Of a stretch of DNA of 6,632 nt, positions 1 to 5,784 are shown piece by piece. The notes beneath the pieces are model-generated. The model made no database searches. It was not told the origin of the DNA and saw nothing but the letters and a program-made list of their open reading frames with translations. The first letter of the stretch is position 1. Each line of letters starts with the position of its first letter. This DNA is from an uncultured Polyangiaceae bacterium (GTDB lineage Bacteria; Myxococcota_A; Polyangia; Polyangiales; Houyiibacteriaceae), in contig CAMYJN010000136.1 of assembly GCA_947258625.1 (NCBI GenBank), positions 1 to 6,632 on the forward strand, read 5' to 3'. A program made the position numbers and the translations under genes.

Positions 1-1
1 G

Positions 2-727
2 GAGTACGCGGTCGGTATCTTCAGCGGGGTCAACGCCCGTGCGTCCCACGGCGTCGCGATCAGCGAGGTCTACGGCAACGTGCCGAACAACCCCTCGGAC
101 TTTGGCGATGGCGCGGTGGTGGACTCATTCCACCCCGAGTTGGCGGGCCGTGTCGCAAAGAATTTCGGACAGATCAACACCGACACCAACAGCGACATTA
201 CCGGCTCCAAGGAGCTTCGCCACAGTGTGGGCGCAGGCATTGCCTGGGACGCGCGCCCCGTGGCGACACAGGACCTCGGGCTGCGACTGTCCGCGGAATG
301 GCTCGCCAAAATTCGACACCTACACATCAACCTGATCAGCTACTTGGCTTGGTACAAGCCCTGGCAGGGAGGGAAGATGCTCTTTGGACCGATGGGCTTC
401 ATGGCCGAGACCGGCTACCGATTCTCACTCACCTGGGAGCTCGCGCTCCAATACAGCATGACGTACCTGACTCCTTGGCTCCGAAGCGACAGCAGGAGCT
501 ACGGCGCTTTTCAGATCGCCAATGCGACCGACCCGGCGTCCGCTATCCAACAATATAGTGAGAACGGCGAGCAAACCACGAGCAATCACTTGGCGATCGC
601 GGGCACCTCGCACATCATCGGAAACAGTCTCAAGGTCGTCGCCGAAGCCGTGTGGGTCGCCCAGCGCTGGGAGGCCGGGCGACGCAACGGCTTTGCGTTC
701 GGCTTGCAGCTCCAGTTCTTGTTCTGA
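2..727 (+). CDS. C-terminal part of an outer-membrane beta-barrel porin (porin O/P-like), partial at the left edge
   Basis: The reading frame is open from the window edge (first full codon at base 2) to TGA at 725-727, giving 241 residues of a longer protein. It has no signal peptide because the N-terminus lies outside the window. The visible part alternates hydrophobic and polar residues and is rich in Trp, Tyr and Phe. It ends in LQLQFLF, a terminal-Phe beta-signal of the kind the BAM machinery recognises in outer-membrane barrels. The opening YAVGIFSGVN and the later FHPELAGRVAKNFG and SVGAGIAWD segments resemble strands of phosphate-selective porin O/P proteins. The likely role is a passive channel in the outer membrane; the substrate cannot be told from this fragment. 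GTG at 80 is an internal codon, not a start, since the barrel-like sequence continues upstream of it. The gene converges on slyD with a 12-bp gap. The barrel assignment is firmer than the exact family; a DcaP-like or other 16-18 strand porin is the alternative. Confidence 0.75.
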   Translation, partial: EYAVGIFSGVNARASHGVAISEVYGNVPNNPSDFGDGAVVDSFHPELAGRVAKNFGQINTDTNSDITGSKELRHSVGAGIAWDARPVATQDLGLRLSAEWLAKIRHLHINLISYLAWYKPWQGGKMLFGPMGFMAETGYRFSLTWELALQYSMTYLTPWLRSDSRSYGAFQIANATDPASAIQQYSENGEQTTSNHLAIAGTSHIIGNSLKVVAEAVWVAQRWEAGRRNGFAFGLQLQFLF

Positions 728-739
728 TTTCGGGCGAGG

Positions 740-1228
740 CTAGTGCGGGTGACCACCGGGGCCATGTGGATGCCCGTGCTCGATCTCTTCGTCGGACGCT
801 TCCCGGAGTGATTCGACGGTCACCTCGAAGTGGAGCGTTTCGCCGGCCAGGGGGTGGTTCGGGTCCACGGTGATCGTGTCCTCGGTGATGCCGGTGATGA
901 AGAACGGAATCTGCCGGCCCTGATCGTCGTGCGCGACGACCTGCATCCCTGCTGCGAGCTCGGCGTCGGCAGGGAAGAGATTACGCGGAACCTCTTGGGC
1001 TTCGCCGATGCGCGGCCCGTATCCCTTTTCGGGAGACACGGTGGCTTTGATCGACTCTCCTTCGGCCACGCCTTCGAGCTGCTCCTCGAGGCCGGGAACG
1101 ATGTTCCGGGCGCCGTGAAGGTAGAGGAGCGGGCTCCCCTCGCTGGACTGGTCGATGACTTCACCGTCGTCATCGCGCAGGGTGTACGAAAGCGTGACGA
1201 CTTTGTTTGCTGTGATCTTGATGCTCAT
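740..1228 (-). CDS. slyD: SlyD-like FKBP-type peptidyl-prolyl cis-trans isomerase
   Basis: This 162-residue protein is a cytoplasmic prolyl isomerase and chaperone of the SlyD type. The FKBP domain is split. Residues 1 to about 70 form the first part, with the conserved VPGLEEQLEGVAEGE stretch (44-58) and the YG pair at 70-71. An insert-in-flap chaperone domain follows at about 71-125 (VPRNLF at 80-85, then DDQGRQIPFFITGI and TVDPNHPLAG). The final FKBP strand HFEVTVESLREAS runs from 133 to 145. The tail after residue 150 is His-rich (HGHPHGPGGHPH), a short version of the nickel and zinc binding tail of SlyD. In SlyD the insert domain binds unfolded clients while the FKBP part speeds prolyl isomerisation. 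I chose ATG at 1228 because MSIKITANKVVTLSYTL matches the family N-terminus. The frame extends to a TTG at 1291, but that adds 21 residues unlike the family. No good Shine-Dalgarno precedes 1228. The gene stands alone, divergent from the SpoIIAA-like gene. Confidence 0.93.
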   Translation of the reverse strand: MSIKITANKVVTLSYTLRDDDGEVIDQSSEGSPLLYLHGARNIVPGLEEQLEGVAEGESIKATVSPEKGYGPRIGEAQEVPRNLFPADAELAAGMQVVAHDDQGRQIPFFITGITEDTITVDPNHPLAGETLHFEVTVESLREASDEEIEHGHPHGPGGHPH

Positions 1229-1372
1229 ACAATGCGCGCGAACATGGCATATTTCGAGCAACGCGCTAGCGCTCCACAGACCGCGCCGCAATCGCCGGTA
1301 CGGTGCGTGGCAGCGATTGGAACGCTGGCGGTATTATGGCAGGGTTCGTGCTCCCATCGAGAGGAGCTTCCC
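1229..1372. promoter_or_regulatory. Divergent intergenic region likely holding promoters for slyD and the SpoIIAA-like gene
   Basis: This 144-bp spacer separates two divergently transcribed genes, so it should contain promoters for both. A TATTAT hexamer at 1332-1337 lies about 35 bp before the downstream ATG and could be a -10 element, but no good -35 sits 16-18 bp ahead of it. The only -35-like hexamer, TTGGAA at 1317-1322, is just 9 bp away. A perfect 10-bp palindrome, GCGCTAGCGC, lies at 1263-1272 near the slyD side and could be an operator or chance in GC-rich DNA. No sigma-54 type GG/GC pair at correct spacing was found. Promoter positions are therefore inferred mostly from gene layout. 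Confidence 0.3.
1361..1366 (+). promoter_or_regulatory. Ribosome binding site of the SpoIIAA-like gene
   Basis: GAGGAG lies 6 nt ahead of ATG 1373 and fits the anti-Shine-Dalgarno sequence well. It fixes the start of the downstream gene, whose frame otherwise stays open back to about 830 across the opposite strand of slyD. Confidence 0.75.
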
Positions 1373-2113
1373 ATGATTGAAGTGATGACCGACCTTCCCG
1401 ACCGCGTGCTGGGGCTCCGAGCCCGGGGCGAGGTCACGGCCGAGGACTACCGAACCGTCCTGGTTCCAGCCATCGAGGAGAAGCTCAGCAAGCACCGAAA
1501 GGTGCGGCTCCTGTATGTCATCGGGGACGAGTTCAAAGGCTATTCCGGCGCGGCCGCGTGGGAGGATGCCAAAGTGGGGATGAAGCACCTGACCTCTTTC
1601 GAGCGCGTCGCCGTGGTGACGGACGTCGACTGGGTCGAAAAGATGATCAAAGCGTTCGGCTTCGCATTGCCCGGAGAGGTGCGTGTGTTCGACGACGATG
1701 ATCTCGAGGATGCGCGCCAATGGATATCGGAGCCGCCATCCCGCGGACACCTGTCCTTCGAGCTCATCGAAGACAAGGGCGTGTTGATTCTCAAGCCAAA
1801 GGGAGAGCTCGAGGCCGCTGACTTCAAACGACTGAGCGCGGAGGTCGACCCTTACATCGAAAAGGCGGGGCTTCTCAAAGGATTGATGGTCGTCACGGAG
1901 CACTTCCCCGGCTGGGATGACTTCGCGGCGCTCAGCTCACACGTCCGCTTCATTCGGGAGCACCACAGCAAGATTGGGAGGGTCGCGTTCGTGACCGGCG
2001 ACCGCGTGGTTTCCTCGCTGCCGCGCATCGCATCGCGCTTCGTCGATGCCGAGGTTCGAGCCTTCCCGATGCACGCAAGAGACCAAGCGCTGCTCTGGGT
2101 GGGCGAGCGCTGA
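1373..2113 (+). CDS. Tandem SpoIIAA-like (STAS-related fold) two-domain protein
   Basis: This 246-residue soluble protein, with no signal peptide or membrane segment, consists of two copies of the SpoIIAA-like domain (PF11964 type). Copy one spans about 1-121 and copy two about 125-246. Both open with a short beta hairpin ending in a Gly-Glu step (RARGEVTAEDY; KPKGELEAADF), then a helix. A strand and an F-x-G-aromatic turn follow (EFKGY 53-57; HFPGW 177-181), then a helix and a strand of the type RVAVVTD / RVAFVTG, and a late strand EVRVF / EVRAF. Single-domain members are usually about 120 residues, so this looks like an internal duplication or fusion. The family fold resembles STAS anti-sigma antagonists but lacks the conserved phospho-Ser motif, and its function is not settled. 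Start ATG 1373 has a strong RBS. It lies 16 bp ahead of an AI-2E-family transporter gene on the same strand, so the two probably share a transcript and perhaps a task at the membrane. Confidence 0.85.
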   Translation: MIEVMTDLPDRVLGLRARGEVTAEDYRTVLVPAIEEKLSKHRKVRLLYVIGDEFKGYSGAAAWEDAKVGMKHLTSFERVAVVTDVDWVEKMIKAFGFALPGEVRVFDDDDLEDARQWISEPPSRGHLSFELIEDKGVLILKPKGELEAADFKRLSAEVDPYIEKAGLLKGLMVVTEHFPGWDDFAALSSHVRFIREHHSKIGRVAFVTGDRVVSSLPRIASRFVDAEVRAFPMHARDQALLWVGER

Positions 2114-2129
2114 GAGGTCACGCAGCCGA

Positions 2130-3236
2130 ATGACTAATGACGATCGCGCATTCGACCGTCGCGTGACCCAAGCCGCGGTTCGCCTAAGCCTTCTCGCACT
2201 TCTGGTGTTTTGGTGCCTGAAGATCCTGGCGCCCTTCCTCAACCCCATCATGGGTGGCGTCGTGATCGCGATTGCCGTCAAGACGCCCTATGCGAAGCTT
2301 ACCAGGGTGCTAGGCGGGCGCCCGAAGCTTGCCGCGGTGCTGCTTGTCGTGGTCGCGCTGCTCCTGCTGATCGTCCCGACGCTCGCCCTCGGAGCAAGCC
2401 TGGTCGAGTCGACCGACGGGCTCTCGGCCGATCTCATCCACGAGCATATCAAGATCCCAGCGCCACCAGATGCCGTCGCCGACTGGCCGATCGTTGGCGA
2501 ACAACTTTACGCACTCTGGCTCGGGGCATCTCAAAATTTGGAGACCGCCTTGGTCAAGCTCGCCCCGTACATGAAAGACGTCGGAGTTTGGCTGGTGTCG
2601 AGCGTGGGCGACCTTGGGATTGGTCTCGGGATGTTCATCGTGGCGATCGTCATCGCAGGCGCCATCCTCCCGAATGGGGAGCGAGCCGCGAAGCTGGCCG
2701 ACAAAACGGCCTACATCATTGCAGGGCCACGCGGCCCCAAGCTCGCCGCTTTAGCAGCCTCCAGCATACAAAGCGTAACGCGGGGAGTTCTCGGGGTCGC
2801 TGCAATTCAGTCGGTGCTTGCGGGCCTGGGGATGCTGGTGGTCGGCGTGCCGGCCGCCGGCTTGTGGACGCTGCTCATCTTGATTCTTGCGGTGGTGCAG
2901 CTTCCGTCGACGCTGGTCTTGATTCCGGTGATCATCTACGTGTTCTATACGAGCTCGACGGTCGTCGCCGTTCTATTTGCGATCTGGTCCATTCTGGTAG
3001 GGCTGAGCGACAACGTCTTGAAGCCTTTGCTGATGGGCCGCGGATCGTCGGTGCCGATGTTGGTGCTCTTCATGGGGTCAATCGGAGGCTTCATGGCCGG
3101 CGGTATTCTCGGCTTGTTCGTCGGCGCGGTAGTGTTGTCCCTCGGCTACACGGTCTTCATGGCCTGGGTCGACGAGTCCGGCCCTGAGGATCTGGAGGAT
3201 GAAGACGTCACATCCGCCCCGACCAAGGCCCGATAG
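2130..3236 (+). CDS. AI-2E / PerM family polytopic membrane transporter
   Basis: This 368-residue inner-membrane protein belongs to the AI-2E transporter (PF01594, formerly UPF0118) family; a length of 340-380 is normal. Hydrophobic segments lie near residues 18-35, 37-52, 68-91, 155-180, 217-242, 244-272, 277-297 and 309-348, with a soluble loop at about 92-154. Family hallmarks are SIQSVTRGVLGVAAIQSVLA (212-231), the SDNVLKPLLMG stretch (293-303), and the Gly-rich GSIGGFMAGGILGLFVGAVV run near the C-terminus (316-335). The last 20 residues are acidic and hydrophilic (DESGPEDLEDEDV), as often seen after the final helix. Family members are implicated in export of small molecules such as autoinducer-2, or in sodium/proton exchange; the substrate here is unknown. 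I chose ATG 2130 because it follows the previous stop and begins MTNDDRAFDRR. The longer frame from 2046 would overlap the upstream gene. A GAGAGGT at 2112-2118, overlapping the upstream stop, lies 11 nt before the start and suggests translational coupling. Confidence 0.9.
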   Translation: MTNDDRAFDRRVTQAAVRLSLLALLVFWCLKILAPFLNPIMGGVVIAIAVKTPYAKLTRVLGGRPKLAAVLLVVVALLLLIVPTLALGASLVESTDGLSADLIHEHIKIPAPPDAVADWPIVGEQLYALWLGASQNLETALVKLAPYMKDVGVWLVSSVGDLGIGLGMFIVAIVIAGAILPNGERAAKLADKTAYIIAGPRGPKLAALAASSIQSVTRGVLGVAAIQSVLAGLGMLVVGVPAAGLWTLLILILAVVQLPSTLVLIPVIIYVFYTSSTVVAVLFAIWSILVGLSDNVLKPLLMGRGSSVPMLVLFMGSIGGFMAGGILGLFVGAVVLSLGYTVFMAWVDESGPEDLEDEDVTSAPTKAR

Positions 3237-3238
3237 TT

Positions 3239-4453
3239 TCAGCGAAGAACTCGAACCCGAATCGTCGCCGGAATGGCCTCGAGCTCGCTCAGAAACGAGA
3301 CGGCGTCTTCCAGCTCGATGTCCATCACGACATAACCGACGTCTGCATAGGTCTCTAGATATTGTGCGGCAACATTGACCCCGTGCGCCGAGAATACGCG
3401 GTTGATTTGCTCCATGACGCCAGGCTCGTTCCTGTGGATGTGCAAGATACGTCGGCGACCTTCGTGATCAGGAATGGTGACCTGCGGGAAGTTGACGGCC
3501 GATACGCTGGAGCCATTGGCGTGGTATTTGACGAGCTTCGCGACCACCTCGCGGGCGATGTTGAACTGAGCTTCTTCGGTGGCACCGCCGATGTGCGGCG
3601 TGAGAATCACGTTGTCGAACTCGCGAAGCGGAGACTCGAAGATCTCTTGATTCGACTTGGGTTCGACGGGGAAGACGTCGATCGCAGCGCCGCCGATCTG
3701 CCCAGATGAGAGGGCTTTGGCGAGCGCCTCGATGTCGACGACGCTGCCGCGCGCCGCGTTAATCAAGAGTGAGCCCGGACGCATTCTGTGGAGCGCGTCT
3801 GCGTCGATCATGTTGCGCGTGGCCGGTGTTTCGGGGACGTGGAGGCTGACGACGTCGGCCTCGGCGAAGAGCTCTTCGAGCGTGGTCGCTGGCGCCGCAT
3901 TGCCAAGCGGCAGCTTGTGCTCGATGTCGTAGTAGAGGACGCGCATCCCGAGGCCCTCTGCGAGGATGCCGAGCTGGCTTCCGATTCGGCCGTAGCCGAC
4001 GATGCCCAAGCACTTCCCGCGCACCTCGTGGGCGTTGCGCGCCGTTTTCGCCCATTCGCCGCGGCGGGCGCGGGCGGACTTTTCGGGAATCCCGCGCATC
4101 AACAAGATGATGTCAGCGATGGCAAGCTCCGCCACGCTCCTCGTGTTCGAAAAGGGCGCATTGAACACGGGGATGCCCTCGCGACGAGACGAATCGAGGT
4201 CGACTTGGTTGGTGCCAATGCAGAAGCAACCAATGGCCTTGAGGCGCTTGGCGGCGGCAATCGCTCCGGCGTTGATCTGGGTGCGCGATCGTATGCCGAT
4301 GAGATCGACGTCGGCGATCGCGCTCGACAAATCAGGGCCCGCCAGCGAATGCTTCAAGCGCTCGACGTTCAGATACCCGGCCGCGGCAAAGCTGTCTACC
4401 GCGGTTTCGTGAATGCCTTCGAGGAGAAGAACGCGAGTGTCGTTGCGAGCCAC
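3239..4453 (-). CDS. serA: D-3-phosphoglycerate dehydrogenase, ACT-domain (E. coli) type
   Basis: The enzyme oxidises 3-phosphoglycerate to 3-phosphohydroxypyruvate with NAD, the first step of serine biosynthesis in the cytoplasm. At 404 residues it matches the E. coli three-domain form (410). Residues 1-100 plus about 290-330 form the substrate domain, with the signature AIGCFCIGTNQVDLD (73-87) and FNAPFSNTRSVAEL (97-110). The Rossmann domain carries GYGRIG (153-158) and the NAD-ribose acidic residue D176 (YYDIE). The catalytic set is visible: R235 in NAARGS, E264 in VEP and H287 in TPHIGG. The ACT domain, about 334-404, keeps H340, N342 and N360, equivalent to the E. coli residues that bind the feedback inhibitor serine, so serine inhibition is likely. 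The start is GTG at 4453; MARNDTRVLLLEG aligns with the start of the family. No strong Shine-Dalgarno is evident. The gene converges on the AI-2E-family gene with a 2-bp gap and has no serB or serC beside it in the window. Confidence 0.97.
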   Translation of the reverse strand: MARNDTRVLLLEGIHETAVDSFAAAGYLNVERLKHSLAGPDLSSAIADVDLIGIRSRTQINAGAIAAAKRLKAIGCFCIGTNQVDLDSSRREGIPVFNAPFSNTRSVAELAIADIILLMRGIPEKSARARRGEWAKTARNAHEVRGKCLGIVGYGRIGSQLGILAEGLGMRVLYYDIEHKLPLGNAAPATTLEELFAEADVVSLHVPETPATRNMIDADALHRMRPGSLLINAARGSVVDIEALAKALSSGQIGGAAIDVFPVEPKSNQEIFESPLREFDNVILTPHIGGATEEAQFNIAREVVAKLVKYHANGSSVSAVNFPQVTIPDHEGRRRILHIHRNEPGVMEQINRVFSAHGVNVAAQYLETYADVGYVVMDIELEDAVSFLSELEAIPATIRVRVLR

Positions 4454-4473
4454 GGCCGGAGTCTGAGTCGATC

Positions 4474-4728
4474 CTAGAGCTGCCGCAAGAAGCGAAGGTA
4501 CGCTTTGACGACCTCAGCCGGTGCCTCGACCTGCGGGTAGTGTCCGATGGTCGGAAGCTCGACGGTGAAGTGGTCGCGACCGATGACTTCCCGATACCAC
4601 GCAGAAGATCTCGCGGCCGTCCAATCTCGAAAAATGCCCTCGTTCGCGCTACTGCTCGACTGAAATCTCCATCGCGCCTCAGAGACTAGCCGAATTGAGC
4701 TTGCCATGGCGCTGCCGTTCAAAGGCAA
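4474..4728 (-). pseudogene. Probable C-terminal remnant of an alpha/beta hydrolase
   Basis: An 84-codon frame ends 20 bp before serA. Its last part, PTIGHYPQVEAPAEVVKAYL followed by RFL, is a clear match in style to the end of alpha/beta hydrolases of the epoxide hydrolase/haloalkane dehalogenase kind, where the GH histidine completes the catalytic triad and PxxV leads into the last helix. The earlier NGSAMASSIRL stretch could correspond to the cap-region helix of such enzymes. The nucleophile elbow, oxyanion region and clear acid strand are absent, and an in-frame TAG directly precedes the TTG at 4728. I read the other two frames on this strand through 4621-4740 and found no continuation. 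Neither TTG 4728 nor ATG 4707 has a Shine-Dalgarno. At under a third of the usual length of about 280 residues, this is best read as a decayed gene. A small unknown gene, or simply serA leader DNA, is possible. Confidence 0.55.
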
Positions 4729-4745
4729 CTAAGAGAACGCGGTGA

Positions 4746-4752
4746 AGGAAGG
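4746..4752 (+). promoter_or_regulatory. Ribosome binding site that selects a TTG start
   Basis: AGGAAGG (4746-4752), within the purine run 4744-4753, sits 5 nt ahead of TTG 4758. An in-frame TGA at 4743-4745 excludes any start farther upstream, and no ATG occurs in the first 100 codons of the gene until the methionines well inside the protein. The site therefore supports TTG initiation. Confidence 0.65.
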
Positions 4753-4757
4753 GCTGC

Positions 4758-5771
4758 TTGCCGAATCTAGATGACCTCGCCGGCGTGCTCGTCCGGCCTC
4801 TGCAACTGCTGCGCTCGCGTTCGCGCAACACGCTGGATCGCCTCTCCGTCTATGAAGAGGCGACGCGCGAGGAGCTCTACCCAGCGCCTCAGGGGATTCC
4901 GCGCGTCCGCCGGAGGCGCCGATTGTCACTCCCCGGCTTCGAGAACGAGGACTTGACCTTCGCCTCGCCGCACGAGCCGATCGAGCCCGCGTTCAATGCG
5001 CACTACCACCAGCGGAGCCGGCGCATCCAAACGGTCTACGCGAGGCGGATTCGTCCCAAAGGGACCGAATGCCGTCCCCGGCTCCTCTACATCCATGGCT
5101 ACATGCAGCCCGAAACGGTGGTCGAAGAACACGGGTTGTTGGGCGTAATCGCCCGCACGCTCAACGTCGAGATCGTCCACCTTCAGCCGCCCTACCACGG
5201 CCGTCGCAAGCCGCGCAGCTCGCCCTACGACGGGGAGCGCTTTTGGACGGCGGACGTGGTGCGAAGCTTCGAGGCGATGCGTCAAACCGTTCTCGATGCG
5301 CGAACCCTTCTTTCGGTCATGCTCGACGAATCCCCTAGCCCCGTCGGTGTAGCCGGCCTTTCACTCGGCGGCGCGTTCACCGCAACCCTCGCCTGCCTCG
5401 AGCCGCGCTTTGCCTTTGCCGCTCCGCTCATCGCGCACATGCACATGGGCGCGCTGTTTCGAGATGCCCCGGTGCTGGGCGCCATGCGCAAGGACCTTGC
5501 CCAGTTTGGCTGGACACCTAGCGACTTCGGGGATTTTTTCGAAAGAATCGGCTGGAACGAGCTCGAACCGGTCATCCCCAGTGAACGCATCCTGCTCCTT
5601 GCAGCAGAGCACGACCGCTTCTTCGACGCAGAAGTCATGCGCGCCATGCGGAGACGCTGGGGCGATCCTGAGATCCACTGGTACCCAACGGGCCACCTGG
5701 GGTTCCTCCCCCACATGCCGAGCGCGATCGGCCACCTGCGCCGATTCGTCCAAAGGCTCAATCTGGCCTAG
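4758..5771 (+). CDS. ABHD18-like alpha/beta hydrolase
   Basis: This 337-residue serine hydrolase has a complete apparent catalytic triad: S202 in the elbow G-L-S-L-G (200-204), D286 in AAEHDRFFD, and H313 in PTGHLGF. The oxyanion-side motif is YIHGYMQ (111-117). The segment LQPPYHGRRKPRSS (142-155) ahead of the elbow closely recalls the NPYYGCRKP segment of the eukaryotic ABHD18 (DUF2048, PF09752) family, and the elbow and GH positions also fit that family. The substrate is unknown; an ester or lipid acyl bond is plausible from the fold alone. The first 60 residues are basic (RSRSRN, RVRRRRR at 49-55) with a short hydrophobic stretch near 8-18, but no signal peptide or clear membrane helix. 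That suggests a cytoplasmic enzyme possibly resting on the membrane. The start is TTG 4758, set by a strong RBS and an in-frame stop just upstream. The gene is divergent from the hydrolase remnant and serA, and converges on the lipoprotein gene with a 13-bp gap. Confidence 0.85.
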   Translation: MPNLDDLAGVLVRPLQLLRSRSRNTLDRLSVYEEATREELYPAPQGIPRVRRRRRLSLPGFENEDLTFASPHEPIEPAFNAHYHQRSRRIQTVYARRIRPKGTECRPRLLYIHGYMQPETVVEEHGLLGVIARTLNVEIVHLQPPYHGRRKPRSSPYDGERFWTADVVRSFEAMRQTVLDARTLLSVMLDESPSPVGVAGLSLGGAFTATLACLEPRFAFAAPLIAHMHMGALFRDAPVLGAMRKDLAQFGWTPSDFGDFFERIGWNELEPVIPSERILLLAAEHDRFFDAEVMRAMRRRWGDPEIHWYPTGHLGFLPHMPSAIGHLRRFVQRLNLA

Positions 5772-5784
5772 GCCGCTCGACGGA

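Noticed and set aside
830..1372. The frame of the SpoIIAA-like gene stays open for 181 codons upstream, across the opposite strand of slyD.
   Set aside because: Its translation there is just the antisense of a well-conserved slyD, while ATG 1373 has a strong RBS and begins the recognisable domain. Stop-free antisense frames are common in GC-rich genes.
1334..1903. Open frame on the - strand opposite the SpoIIAA-like gene (about 189 codons).
   Set aside because: No family resemblance, no RBS, and it opposes a gene with clear domain structure.
2723..2737. GGGCC/GGCCC inverted repeat with a short loop, resembling a terminator stem.
   Set aside because: It lies mid-gene in the AI-2E-family coding sequence with no following T tract and encodes ordinary residues there.
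2210..3187. A 325-codon frame overlapping the AI-2E-family gene on the same strand in another phase.
   Set aside because: The translation is Arg-, Gly- and Asp-rich with no hydrophobic pattern or domain, typical of a shifted frame of a GC-rich membrane protein gene.
3788..4477. Long open frame on the + strand opposite serA (about 229 codons).
   Set aside because: It is antisense to a fully conserved serA, has no recognisable domain, and shows the composition expected from reversed GC-rich codons.
4742..4774. GTG-initiated 10-codon frame just ahead of and overlapping the hydrolase start, as a possible leader peptide.
   Set aside because: It contains the RBS of the real gene, has no RBS of its own, and its sequence shows no attenuation-like feature.
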